NCBI GenBank assembly: GCA_031431235.1
Contig: JANPDA010000376.1
Coordinates: 1-50,656 of the forward strand
DNA: 50,656 nt
Source: JANNSW01 sp031431235
GTDB lineage: Bacteria; Pseudomonadota; Alphaproteobacteria; Rhizobiales; Hyphomicrobiaceae
Direction: 5' to 3'
Below are positions 1 to 10,467 of this stretch, one piece after another. The notes beneath the pieces are model-generated. The model ran no database searches and had not been told where the DNA came from. It worked only from the letters and a program-made list of their open reading frames with translations. The position numbers and the translations under genes are program-made. How positions within the stretch are numbered: position 1 is the stretch's first letter; every line of letters starts with the position of its first letter.

Positions 1-55
1 GTTGTGAATAGTGAGATGATGTCCGACAGCGGCGCCACCACTCACAATTCACAAC
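1..55. repeat. imperfect palindrome upstream of rplQ
   Basis: The first 15 bases and bases 41-55 are inverted repeats differing at one position (GTTGTGAATAGTGAG against CTCACAATTCACAAC). The right arm continues into short direct repeats of CACAACT up to base 69. It lies in the presumed rpoA-rplQ spacer, just before the rplQ ribosome binding region. It could be an intergenic palindromic repeat or an RNA hairpin; the sequence alone does not decide. Confidence 0.5.
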
Positions 56-83
56 TCACAACTCACAACGAACGGAAAAGCCC

Positions 84-515
84 ATGCGCCACGGTAATGC
101 CCACCGCAAGTTCAATCGCACCCAGAGCCACAGGAAGGCGATGTTCCAGAACCTCGCCGCCTCGCTGCTGCGCCACGAGCAGATCGTGACGACGCTGCCC
201 AAGGCCAAGGATCTGCGACCGATCGTGGAGAAGCTGATCACGCTGGGCAAGCGCGGCGACCTGCATGCCCGCCGGCTGGTGGCGGCTCGGCTGCGCGACG
301 AGGATATGGTGAAGAAGTTGTTCGACGATCTGGCGCCCCGCTACAAGACGCGGGCCGGTGGCTATACGCGCGTGCTGAAGGCGGGCTTCCGCCAGGGCGA
401 TGCGGCCCCGATGGCTGTGATCGAGCTGGTCGAGCGCAACGAGGCGGCCAAGGGCAGCGAGGATCGCGCCCGTCACGCCGCATCGCAAGCGGCCGGCGGC
501 GAGGCCGCGGCCTGA
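84..515 (+). CDS. rplQ: 50S ribosomal protein L17
   Basis: This is a structural protein of the large ribosomal subunit. The 143-residue protein begins MRHGNAHRKFNRTQSHRKAM, the invariant L17 start. It continues through the conserved basic N-terminal half (positions 1-60) and the GYTRVLK segment near residue 90. The roughly 25-residue Ala/Glu-rich C-terminal tail is an extension common in alphaproteobacteria. L17 normally closes the large ribosomal-protein operon after rpoA; rpoA would lie to the left, outside the window. A strong hairpin follows about 100 bases downstream, consistent with the end of that operon. Confidence 0.97.
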   Translation: MRHGNAHRKFNRTQSHRKAMFQNLAASLLRHEQIVTTLPKAKDLRPIVEKLITLGKRGDLHARRLVAARLRDEDMVKKLFDDLAPRYKTRAGGYTRVLKAGFRQGDAAPMAVIELVERNEAAKGSEDRARHAASQAAGGEAAA

Positions 516-615
516 ATCCGGCACTCCATCGCCGAGCCTACCAGGCGGCGATCGCTCCCGCGCAGCCCTCGACGAAATCCGGCGGATCCGTTCCAGTTCC
601 GTTTCCCGGAAAGCC

Positions 616-647
616 GTCGTGCCGAAGGCGCGCACCTTCGGCACGAC
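616..647 (+). terminator. hairpin downstream of rplQ
   Basis: There is a perfect 13-bp stem (616-628 with 635-647) with a 6-base loop. It sits about 100 bases after the rplQ stop and has no U tract. It may end the ribosomal operon. Its arms also resemble part of the dispersed repeat near 44.75 kb, so it may instead be a REP-type palindrome. The rest of 516-801 shows no gene. Confidence 0.5.
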
Positions 648-801
648 AAGCGGCTATCCCCGGCCCAGGCTCACGGCACGGGCGGCTGCCGCATCGAGCC
701 CTCGATCCCGGCTCTCGGGCGGGAATGAGGTTTCGTCAAATCGCTCATAGTCCTGGCCCGCCCGCGGCCGGGATGGCGGGAGCTGGATTGCCGGTGCCAG
801 C

Positions 802-2697
802 TCAATCGTTGCAACAGGACTGCTCCGATCGGCTCTCGGGCACATCCAGCGCCGGATTCTGATCGAAGAAGCCGACCGGCATCCAATGGAAGCCCGCGTA
901 GACGGTCGGCTGCACTGGCCAGTCCTCGGGGCGCGGCAGGTGGTGATAGTTGAGCGTGTACCAGACCACCACGTTCTCGCCCTCGAGCTTGCGGTCGCTG
1001 GCCGCATAGAGCGGCACGCCGTCGCCGCCGCGATGCTGATTGGGATACCAGCCTGCCGCATAGAGCTCGTCGGGGGCATACCGCGTCACCCAGAAATGCT
1101 TGAACATGAAGCCGGCCCGCTTGCCGACCGGGGATTGCGGATCGAGGAACGGGACCGCATTGGTGCCGGGCACCAGCTTGTAGCCGACCGGCTTGCCGAG
1201 CCGGTTGATCGAGCCCGGATTGACGATCTTCCAGTAGCGCGCCCGCGCATTGTCGGTCTCGCGCTGCGCCGCGCTCTCGGAGGCGAGCGCCGTCTCGACG
1301 ATGCGGATCGCGTTGCCGTAGGGGTTGCCCTTGCCCATCGGCACCTTCTCGAAGTCGACCTCGCGCACGGCGTTGCTATCGCCATCGACAGCCATGTCGA
1401 AGCGGTAGGAGAAAATGTGCTGATGCACGGTGCCGTCGATGCCGGGCGCCATCGGAGCGCCGTGCGGCGTCCCGGCACCGGGCGCGATCGCGGCCGGCAG
1501 CGGGATGCCGGTCGCCTTCACCTCGACCCCGATCGTGCCGTCCTGGTAGAAGTACCAGAAGAAGCCGTAGACGTAGTTGCCGATGGTCGAGAGGCAGGAG
1601 ATCACCAGCCGGCGCGAGCGCCGCACCGCCGCTTCCCTCGCCGTGAAGTCGGTGTACTTCCAGAGGATGCCGTAGTCCTCCTCGTGCATGCAGATGGCGT
1701 TCTCGATAGTGCGCGGCTGCCCGTGCCAATCATGCGCGACGGCATCGAAATAGTGGATGTGGCCGAGGCAGTCGCAGCCCAGCTTCAGGCTGTCGAGGTA
1801 CTGCCCGACGCCGTACTCGCCGACGTCGAAGGCGTTCTTGCGGTAGTGCGCGCCGGTCGGATCGCCATAGGGCACGACCATCTCCGACATGGAGGCGCGA
1901 TAGATGATCGGGCGCACCTTGCCCTTGTCCTCGTAGCCGATGTCATGCAGCACGAGGCCCTCGCGCAGCTGGTAGCCGACGCGGATGCTCCAGCGCTGCC
2001 AGCGCACGAGCCGCCCCTCGACCGTGAAGCTCGGCCCGTCCTGCTGCGTGATCTCGAGCGGCTTCACGTCGGTGCGCGGCGACTTCGGCTTGCGGAAGGC
2101 CGCGTGGGCGGGGGGCAGCGGAACCTCGCCCAGGTCGTCGACCCGGAGCAGCTTCTGCGCTGCCAGATCGAACACCGGATGCAGGTTGCCGATCGGCCGG
2201 CCATAGGAGTTGTCCGGGCTCGCGACCGAGCAATGCCCGTAGGCGATGCGCCGGCCCTCCTCGTCGGGAAAGCCGAAATAGCCGCCCGACCACGGCTCGA
2301 CCTGCACGCTGTCGAGGTCGGTGATGCCGCGCTTCGCGAGCGCCGCGACGAAGCGGGGATCGGATTTGGCGATTGTGTCGCCGAGCAGGAACTCGTCGGC
2401 CACGATGCGCGCCTGCATGCCTTCCACGTGCCGCCAGCGCTCGAGCTTTCCGGCGAGGAGATCGACTGCGCCATCGAAAGTGCGATTGGTCTTGGGCTCG
2501 TAGCAACAGACGAAAGCGCGCCGCGGGATCGGCTTGCCGGGCGTCCAACCGCGCACGAGCGCCTTCTCGGGCTCATCGAGCGAGATCGTCTCGAACCAGG
2601 CCGAGCCATCCAGACCGGCCTGATCTCGCACAATGCGGACGGCGGCCTCGATCTCGGCGGCGGAGAGGGGGTCGAGGGGGTGGGTGTGGGTGGGCAT
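802..2697 (-). CDS. copper-containing primary amine oxidase
   Basis: The enzyme oxidatively deaminates primary amines to aldehyde, ammonia and hydrogen peroxide, using copper and a self-made topaquinone. The 631-residue protein shows the family core: the catalytic-base region NAFDVGEYGVG, CMHEEDYGILWK, the cofactor region STIGNYVYGFFWYF with the precursor tyrosine in NYVY, the copper ligand pair HQHIFSYRFDM, and the C-terminal HLPRPEDWPV...GFFDQNPALD. The residue after the cofactor tyrosine is Val, where the family has Asp or Glu. No secretion signal is seen, so it is probably cytoplasmic like the actinobacterial enzymes. It is transcribed away from nothing obviously related. The substrate cannot be read from sequence. 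Confidence 0.93.
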   Translation of the reverse strand: MPTHTHPLDPLSAAEIEAAVRIVRDQAGLDGSAWFETISLDEPEKALVRGWTPGKPIPRRAFVCCYEPKTNRTFDGAVDLLAGKLERWRHVEGMQARIVADEFLLGDTIAKSDPRFVAALAKRGITDLDSVQVEPWSGGYFGFPDEEGRRIAYGHCSVASPDNSYGRPIGNLHPVFDLAAQKLLRVDDLGEVPLPPAHAAFRKPKSPRTDVKPLEITQQDGPSFTVEGRLVRWQRWSIRVGYQLREGLVLHDIGYEDKGKVRPIIYRASMSEMVVPYGDPTGAHYRKNAFDVGEYGVGQYLDSLKLGCDCLGHIHYFDAVAHDWHGQPRTIENAICMHEEDYGILWKYTDFTAREAAVRRSRRLVISCLSTIGNYVYGFFWYFYQDGTIGVEVKATGIPLPAAIAPGAGTPHGAPMAPGIDGTVHQHIFSYRFDMAVDGDSNAVREVDFEKVPMGKGNPYGNAIRIVETALASESAAQRETDNARARYWKIVNPGSINRLGKPVGYKLVPGTNAVPFLDPQSPVGKRAGFMFKHFWVTRYAPDELYAAGWYPNQHRGGDGVPLYAASDRKLEGENVVVWYTLNYHHLPRPEDWPVQPTVYAGFHWMPVGFFDQNPALDVPESRSEQSCCND

Positions 2698-2729
2698 GCG
2701 ATCCAGAAGCCTCTTGATTTAGAGTTGGT

Positions 2730-3101
2730 TCAGCTGGAGCCGTTGGTGGCGGACTGATGTTCAATCGCCAATAGCGTGGCCTTCAGACCCGGCAAATCGA
2801 CTGAAGCTGTGTCCCACACGATCCGAAGGCTTACTTTGTCGTAGACATGCCGGTATACGTTGCCGCTGTCGGCGATCTGGTGCCCCGGAATCCCATTGTG
2901 TTTCGACTTGACGGACTTCGGGATGTCCCGGGAGGCCTCCGAGACAATCTCCAGGCAACGAATGACCGCAAAATGAGTTCTGTCGTCATTTCGGAACTCG
3001 CCGTAGCTCATGCCATCGATGAAGCGCTCGCAACGCTCAATAGCATCCAGCATCTGTGCGACTACGTCGCCAAGCTCTCGCCGGATGGTAGGCTTCGGCA
3101 T
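2730..3101 (-). CDS. hepT: HepT-like protein (DUF86), toxin of a MntA/HepT pair
   Basis: This is a 123-residue helical protein of the HEPN/DUF86 type. The conserved C-terminal motif appears as GNVYRHVYDKV, the 'GN..RH.Y' form seen in one DUF86 subfamily. It starts directly after the stop codon of the nucleotidyltransferase gene with no spacer, so the two are translationally coupled. In the known MntA-HepT systems HepT is the HEPN RNase toxin and MntA inactivates it by adding AMP to the motif tyrosine. Assignment as toxin here is by family, not by test. Confidence 0.85.
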   Translation of the reverse strand: MPKPTIRRELGDVVAQMLDAIERCERFIDGMSYGEFRNDDRTHFAVIRCLEIVSEASRDIPKSVKSKHNGIPGHQIADSGNVYRHVYDKVSLRIVWDTASVDLPGLKATLLAIEHQSATNGSS

Positions 3102-3404
3102 CTAGAGCACTCTCACCGCATCACGAGCAATGCGACGGAGGTTCCCGTCCGAAAAATCCTCTCGTGTCGCAATGTGCACCGGAAGCGATGTCACCGCCTC
3201 GATCAAGTGCTTTACGGCGACGAGGTCATAGACAGAGAATTTGCGATCGTGGTCGTAGTCGACCAGCACATCGAGATCGCTGTCTTGTCGATTGTCGCCG
3301 CGTGCGCGTGAGCCATAGATGTCGAGCGTCGTGACGCCGAGCCTGCGGATCGCATCCGCTCTGTCGCGCAAACGTGCGATGATTTGTGTCCGATCGAGGC
3401 TCAT
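3102..3404 (-). CDS. mntA: MntA-like minimal nucleotidyltransferase antitoxin
   Basis: This is a 100-residue protein with the complete minimal nucleotidyltransferase signature: GSRARGDNRQDSDLDVLVD (GSxxRG, then DxD), around residues 31-49. An upstream in-frame extension to 3683 exists, but the family begins close to MSLDRTQ, and that start keeps the usual length. It lies immediately upstream of the HepT-type gene, with the stop codon abutting the next ATG. Together they form a type VII toxin-antitoxin cassette of the kind carried on genomic islands, sitting between an amine oxidase and a core mutase gene. Confidence 0.87.
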   Translation of the reverse strand: MSLDRTQIIARLRDRADAIRRLGVTTLDIYGSRARGDNRQDSDLDVLVDYDHDRKFSVYDLVAVKHLIEAVTSLPVHIATREDFSDGNLRRIARDAVRVL

Positions 3405-3564
3405 CCCCGCACTCTGCCGCAGCCCGAGGGCCCACGCAACACGTGAGCCATCAACTTCGACAATGCGCCGCTCCCCCCAATGGCCTCCGCCGCTGTATTC
3501 CGCAAACGGCGATTGCAGTATCATTGCGAAGTGTTGCCGTCCGCCAGCCGAAGAGAATTTTCCG

Positions 3565-5745
<2,181 letters not shown>

Positions 5746-5796
5746 TGCCAGCCTGCGGAGCTTGGAAACGCGACAAGTCGGTGGTGAACTACCAGG

Positions 5797-6042
5797 ATGA
5801 AGTTCGAGGTTGATGACAGGTGTCTGGTTGAGCGGCGTCATGGGGTATCGGCAGGGCATTTTACAAGCGTAGAGGCGGCCGTGAGCTCGGCCCTCGACAG
5901 CTTCCTCGTAGCTTCCGAGGACATTTCTTGGGCAAAGCCACTCATCGACGAAGCGCTTGCGGAGAAGCAACGGGGTCGAGGTATCCCGCACGACGAGTTC
6001 AAACACGAGATCGCGGCGCACTTGGCTCGCCTGGAGCGCTGA
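5797..6042 (+). CDS. parD: ParD-like antitoxin
   Basis: This is an 81-residue protein. The N-terminal half looks like a divergent ribbon-helix-helix segment (HFTSVEAAVSSALDSF). The C-terminal half, WAKPLIDEALAEKQRGRGIP followed by a short helix, matches the toxin-binding tail of ParD/CopG antitoxins. The downstream toxin start overlaps this stop codon by one base (TGATG), the standard parDE arrangement. That toxin is cut to 28 codons, so this is an antitoxin without a working partner. The assignment rests on the tail motif and the gene order. Confidence 0.72.
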   Translation: MKFEVDDRCLVERRHGVSAGHFTSVEAAVSSALDSFLVASEDISWAKPLIDEALAEKQRGRGIPHDEFKHEIAAHLARLER

Positions 6043-6128
6043 TGAAGGCACATGCCGTCGTCGTAATGCCGGCCGCGCGGCGCGATTTCAGCACGCTCAT
6101 GCATGAGCTTGGCACCGGTGCGTCATGA
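6042..6128 (+). pseudogene. parE: truncated ParE toxin remnant
   Basis: The ORF has 28 codons and begins MKAHAVVVMPAARRDF, which fits the N-terminal strand and first helix of ParE toxins ('V..tPAArrD'). It then stops; ParE is normally about 95 residues. The last 32 bases overlap the 3' end of the convergent MFS gene, so the rest of parE was probably removed by a deletion that fused the two regions. No further ParE sequence is visible downstream in any frame. Confidence 0.7.
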
Positions 6129-7281
6129 GCAGCGCGGCCAAGGCGCCCGCCGCGGCAAGGCTTGCGGCTATGGCAAGCGCGAGCCGGTAGCCGCCCGTGG
6201 CGTCGTAGAGCGCGCCGGCGAGCCAGGGACCGAGCAATCCAGCCGCACCCCAGGCCGTGAACACCCGGCCGAATGCCCAGGCCCCCGTCTCCCGCCCCAG
6301 TCGGCGTGCGAGCAACGCGGGCACGAGCGAAATCAGCGCGCCATAGGCAAAGCCAGTACACGCCAGTAGAGCCAGCACGAGCAGGGGCGTTGCAGCGAAG
6401 GCGAGCGCCAGAGTCGCGAGTGCGGAGAACGCATTGATGCCGCCGAGTGCCACGCCCGGCCCGAGCCTGTCGGCAAGCCGGCCGCCGAGCACGCTGCCGC
6501 CGATGTTGCCGAGTGCCAGCAGCACCGGCGCGAGTGAGAGCAGATCCGGGCTCGCCGTGGTTGTCGCGAGGATTCCTGCCGCATGGCCAATCGCCATCAG
6601 GCCGCCGGTCGCTCCGAGAAAATAGACGATCCAGTCGAGCGCAAGGTCACGGGCGGGCGGGCGAGTCCGAGGCAGAAGCTGTTCGGCGGATTGCACCTTG
6701 CCGGCATGCGCAGCGCCGCCACGGAACGCCAGCGCCGCGGCGAGGCTGCCGGCCGCGACGGCGGCAGCGAGCATGGTCAACGCGATCGAAGCGGGTTCCC
6801 TCGCCACGATCGAGCCGAGCGCAGTCGCGAACACCATCGCTCCAACTGCATAGGCCGCCGTGACGGTGCCGATGGCGAGGCCAGGATGTCGTGGCCTCGC
6901 CGCGGCGGCGCGTTCCAGGAAGAGCCCATAGCCGATGCCATTGGCAAAGCCGAACAGCAGCCCATAGCCGAGCAGCAGGCTAATGCCGGTTCCGCCATGA
7001 GCAGCCAACAGCAGTCCACCCGCACCACACAGCCCAACCGCGACCGCCATGCCAGCCGGCCCGAGCCGGCGCCGCAACGCCGGCACTACCAGCACCGCGA
7101 CCGTCAGCGCGACGATCGCGAGCGAATAGGCGAGACCCGCCGTCGAGCGGGTGATCCCGAGCGCCTGCTCGAGCGGCGAAAGCAGCACGCTATAGGCATG
7201 GAGCGAGCCGAGCACGAGGGCGAGCAGCAGCGCGCCGGCAAACTCGCGCTTGCCTGTGCCCACGTCCACCGTGCCGGCCAC
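6097..7281 (-). CDS. MFS transporter
   Basis: This is a hydrophobic protein of about 394 residues with around 12 membrane segments. It has the inter-domain GGRLADRLGPG loop, typical of the major facilitator superfamily (OFA/UhpC-like permeases). It starts only 5 bases after the stop of the ABC permease, so it is probably the last gene of the transporter operon. No ATG suits the start. GTG 7281 is used here; GTG 7269, with GAGG 11 bases upstream, is an alternative. The last few codons run into the parE remnant, so the C-terminus may be altered. The substrate is unknown; the context suggests an osmolyte or amine. Confidence 0.85.
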   Translation of the reverse strand: MAGTVDVGTGKREFAGALLLALVLGSLHAYSVLLSPLEQALGITRSTAGLAYSLAIVALTVAVLVVPALRRRLGPAGMAVAVGLCGAGGLLLAAHGGTGISLLLGYGLLFGFANGIGYGLFLERAAAARPRHPGLAIGTVTAAYAVGAMVFATALGSIVAREPASIALTMLAAAVAAGSLAAALAFRGGAAHAGKVQSAEQLLPRTRPPARDLALDWIVYFLGATGGLMAIGHAAGILATTTASPDLLSLAPVLLALGNIGGSVLGGRLADRLGPGVALGGINAFSALATLALAFAATPLLVLALLACTGFAYGALISLVPALLARRLGRETGAWAFGRVFTAWGAAGLLGPWLAGALYDATGGYRLALAIAASLAAAGALAALLMTHRCQAHA

Positions 7282-7286
7282 CTCGC

Positions 7287-9272
7287 TCAAGCGAGCCCGA
7301 GCTCCTGCTTGCGTCTCTTGGCCCATGCCCCGATCAGCCGGTCGGCGATGATACCGATGAAAGCGATGCCGAGGCCGGCGAGCAGCCCGCGTCCGGTGTC
7401 GGCGCCCGGCAGTGCCTTGTAGATCTCCTGCCCGAGGTCGCGCGACCCGATCAGGGCCGTGATCGCCGTCATGGCGAGCGCCATCATGATCGTCTGGTTG
7501 ATGCCGAGCATGATCTCCGGCAGCGCGATCGGCAGCTCGACCTTCCACAACCGCTGCAGCGACGTCGTGCCGGCCGCGCGCGCCGCCTCGATCGTTGCGA
7601 GCGGGACCCGCTTCAGCCCCAGATAGGTGAAGCGGATCGCCGGCACGCTGGCATAGCCCAGGATCGCGATGATGTTGGAAAGGTCGCCGACCTTCAGCAG
7701 CATGATGACCGGGATCAGGTAGATGAAGCTCGGGAAAGTCTGCAGCGTATCGCAGACCGCCATCACGACCTTGGCCGTCCGTTCGCTTCGGGCCGCCCAG
7801 ATGCCGATCGGCACGCCGATCAGAATGCAGAGAACGGTCGCGGCGGTGACGAGGTAGAGCGTCATCATCGCCGGGACCCAGTTGCCGACGAGGAAAAGCG
7901 AGGCCGCGAGCGCGGCGACCAGCGCAGCGAGCCGTGGCCCGCCGAGTTGCCAGCCTGCGAGCCCGACGAGCCCTGCAACCAGCGTCCAAGGCAGCCACAA
8001 ATAGAAATCGCGCAAAGGCAGCAACAGCCAGAGCGTCGTCCACTCGCGCACCGGATTGATGAGGAAATAGGCATTCTTCGAGACCCATCGGACCGCGAGG
8101 TCGAGGATCGGACCTGCGCTGATGGTGAGCTCGCGCGGCAGCACCGCGAGTTGGGGCAATACGAAGGCGAGCAGGATGCAAGCTGCGAGCACTCCCGCGA
8201 ACAGCAGCGCGTGCCCGTGCTGGCGCCAGAGTGGCGTGCCCTCGGGGATCCGCGCGAGCGGACGATAGGCATAGGCCTGCGACAGGCGGTCGAGCACGAT
8301 CGCGATCAGCACGATGGCGATGCCTTGCTCGGTCGCCTTGCCGATATAGAGCTGCTGCAGCGAGAACAGGAGTTTCTGTCCAAGGCCCGAGGCGCCGACG
8401 AGGGAGGCGATCACCGCCATGGCGAGCGTTTGCATGACGACCTGATTGAGGCCGAGCAACAGCGTCTGCTGGGCAGCCGGGACCTCGACCTTCCAGAGCA
8501 ATTGGCGCTTGGTGCAGCCCGCCATGCGGCCCGCCTCCACGATCTCGGGCGCAACCGTCTTCAGGCCCAGCAACACGCAGCGCGCCATCGGGGGAAGCGC
8601 GAACCCGAGCGTTGCCAGCATCGCCGGCACCTGACCGAAGCCGAACAGCACGACCACGGGGCCGAGATAGGCCATGTGCGGGGTTGCCTGCAGCACGTCG
8701 AAGCAGGCGGTGACGAAAGCCTCGACGCGGGTCGAGCGTGACGCCCAGATGCCGATCGCGAGACCGAGCATGGCGGCCAGCGGCACCGTGACGACCACGA
8801 TCGAAAGCGTCTGCATGGCGTCCGGCCAAAGCCCGAACAGCGCCACGTAAAGAGCTGACATTCCGCAAAGTGCCGCCAGCCGCCAGCCCGCGATCCAATG
8901 GCCCAGGATCGCCACGCCAGCCACGATCGCGATCCACGGCAGCGGCGGCAGCCCGATCTCCTTCACCCCGCGGAAGAGTGCCACCTCCGCCCAATGCAGC
9001 GGGTAGGAGAGGACCGTCGAGATGAAACGCGTCAGATCCTTGACTGTGAACAGCCCCAGGCTCGCCTCGCTGCCGAGCCAGGCGAAGAACTGCGTGACCC
9101 AGGCTTTTGCGGGCACGACCCATTCTTGCGGCCAGCGATCGGTCCAGGGCAAGGCGTACTTCGCCGCGACGCACAGCGCGATCAGCAGCAGCGCGGGCAC
9201 CAGAAACCCGGTGCCGGCTCGCGGGCCATTGCGCATAACGCTGGGTGCAGTCCCGGCAATGGCGACAGTCAC
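7287..9272 (-). CDS. proW: ABC transporter permease, fused double ProW-type domain
   Basis: This is the membrane channel of a betaine/proline/TMAO-family importer. At 661 residues it is twice the usual ProW length and holds two complete permease domains. Each has an EAA loop: EAGRMAGCTKRQLLWKVEVP in the first half and EAARAAGTTSLQRLWKVELP in the second, each followed by Q..M.ALAM and an ALIG/SLVG..GLGQ segment. The start overlaps the ATPase stop by 4 bases (ATGA). Fused permeases of this sort occur in alphaproteobacterial betaine and TMAO systems. The exact substrate is not fixed by this subunit. Confidence 0.92.
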   Translation of the reverse strand: MTVAIAGTAPSVMRNGPRAGTGFLVPALLLIALCVAAKYALPWTDRWPQEWVVPAKAWVTQFFAWLGSEASLGLFTVKDLTRFISTVLSYPLHWAEVALFRGVKEIGLPPLPWIAIVAGVAILGHWIAGWRLAALCGMSALYVALFGLWPDAMQTLSIVVVTVPLAAMLGLAIGIWASRSTRVEAFVTACFDVLQATPHMAYLGPVVVLFGFGQVPAMLATLGFALPPMARCVLLGLKTVAPEIVEAGRMAGCTKRQLLWKVEVPAAQQTLLLGLNQVVMQTLAMAVIASLVGASGLGQKLLFSLQQLYIGKATEQGIAIVLIAIVLDRLSQAYAYRPLARIPEGTPLWRQHGHALLFAGVLAACILLAFVLPQLAVLPRELTISAGPILDLAVRWVSKNAYFLINPVREWTTLWLLLPLRDFYLWLPWTLVAGLVGLAGWQLGGPRLAALVAALAASLFLVGNWVPAMMTLYLVTAATVLCILIGVPIGIWAARSERTAKVVMAVCDTLQTFPSFIYLIPVIMLLKVGDLSNIIAILGYASVPAIRFTYLGLKRVPLATIEAARAAGTTSLQRLWKVELPIALPEIMLGINQTIMMALAMTAITALIGSRDLGQEIYKALPGADTGRGLLAGLGIAFIGIIADRLIGAWAKRRKQELGLA

Positions 9273-10297
9273 ACTTTGCTCTCCCGATAGAGGGCGGCGA
9301 TCAACCGTTCGCGGCGCACCTGGCCGACGAGCTGCTGGCTGGCGTCGGCAACAGCGATCGCCACATCGGAGGCCAGCACCCGCGCGGCGATTGCTCCGAG
9401 CTTGGCGGAAGCATCGACCGGGTTCTCGTGCCGGGTCGAGCCGTTCAAGGGCTCCATCACGGACCGGACGGTGATGATGCGCTCGCGCGGCGCATTCTTG
9501 CTGAACTCGGCCACGTAGGAGTCGACAGGGTTCGTCACCATCTCCTCGGGCGTCGCGAGCTGGATCAGCCGTCCATCCTTCATGATGCCGATGCGATCGG
9601 CGAGCCGCGTCGCCTCCTCGAAATCATGTGTGATGAAGACGATCGTCTTCTTCAGCATCCGCTGCAGCCGTAGGAACTCGGCCTGCATCTCGTGCCGGAT
9701 CAAGGGATCGAGCGCTGAGAAAGGCTCGTCCAGGAACCAGACATCGGGCTCGACCGCGAGGCTCCTGGCAATGCCGACCCGCTGCTGCTGGCCGCCCGAC
9801 AGCTCGCGCGGGAAATAGCTCTCGCGACCCTCGAGGCCGACGAGCTTCACCATCTCGCGGGCGCGCTTCTCGCGCTCGTCGCGGCCGACCCCCTGAACCT
9901 CGAGCGGGAAAGCGACATTGGCGAGCACATTGCGGTGGGGCAGCAGACCGAAATGCTGGAACACCATGCCCATCTTGTGGCGGCGCAACTCGATCAGCTC
10001 GCGCTCGCTCGCCAACAGGAGGTCGCGGCCCTCGAACAGCACCTCGCCCGCTGTTGGATCGACGAGACGCGTCAGGCAACGGATCAGCGTCGATTTGCCC
10101 GAGCCCGAGAGGCCCATCACGACCAGGATCTCGCCCGTCTGCACATCGAACGTGACGTCGCACACGGCGCCGATGGTGCCCTCGGCCTTGAAGGCGTCCT
10201 CGGAGGGGTGTCCGCCATGCCGCTCGAGGAATCCGAGCGGATCACTGCCGAACAATTTCCACAGACTGCGGCAGGCGATCTTGACGTCCTTCGTCAT
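9269..10297 (-). CDS. proV: ABC transporter ATP-binding protein, ProV type
   Basis: This is the ATPase of the importer, 342 residues. Walker A is GLSGSGKST (62-70), the signature is LSGGQQQR (166-173) and Walker B is VWFLDEP (186-192). A short CBS-like C-terminal tail (about 290-342) is present, as in the osmotically gated OpuA/ProV group. It is followed by the permease with a 4-base overlap. It is separated from the binding-protein gene by a hairpin that could make it less expressed than the binding protein. Confidence 0.95.
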   Translation of the reverse strand: MTKDVKIACRSLWKLFGSDPLGFLERHGGHPSEDAFKAEGTIGAVCDVTFDVQTGEILVVMGLSGSGKSTLIRCLTRLVDPTAGEVLFEGRDLLLASERELIELRRHKMGMVFQHFGLLPHRNVLANVAFPLEVQGVGRDEREKRAREMVKLVGLEGRESYFPRELSGGQQQRVGIARSLAVEPDVWFLDEPFSALDPLIRHEMQAEFLRLQRMLKKTIVFITHDFEEATRLADRIGIMKDGRLIQLATPEEMVTNPVDSYVAEFSKNAPRERIITVRSVMEPLNGSTRHENPVDASAKLGAIAARVLASDVAIAVADASQQLVGQVRRERLIAALYRESKV

Positions 10298-10399
10298 GTT
10301 TCCCCCGAGGCCAGACGGAAGTCCTGCGGTCCCAGCATGCGCCCGGCAGTCCGGTAGTCAAGCAGTCCGGCAGTCAAGCATGGAGGCTGGAAATCGAGA

Positions 10400-10436
10400 A
10401 GGCCGGGTGCGGCCGAACTACGCCACCACCCGGCCT
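10400..10436 (-). terminator. attenuator-like hairpin between proX and proV
   Basis: There is a perfect 10-bp stem (10400-10409 with 10427-10436) around a 17-base loop. On the minus strand it is followed by a T-containing stretch (TTCTCGATTTCC). It lies 31 bases past the proX stop and 102 bases before proV. A partial terminator here would let the periplasmic binding protein be made in excess, as is usual for such operons. Confidence 0.65.
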
Positions 10437-10467
10437 CCTCATGCTGGTGAGATCATCGGCGAAGCTG

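Noticed and set aside
886..2757. 623-codon open frame on the plus strand
   Set aside because: It is the antisense shadow of the copper amine oxidase, whose motifs are complete on the minus strand; the plus-strand protein has no family features.
7282..9174. Upstream extension of the MFS frame to more than 1000 codons
   Set aside because: The extension is an alternative frame of the ABC permease and is very Arg-rich. The MFS protein starts just after the permease stop.
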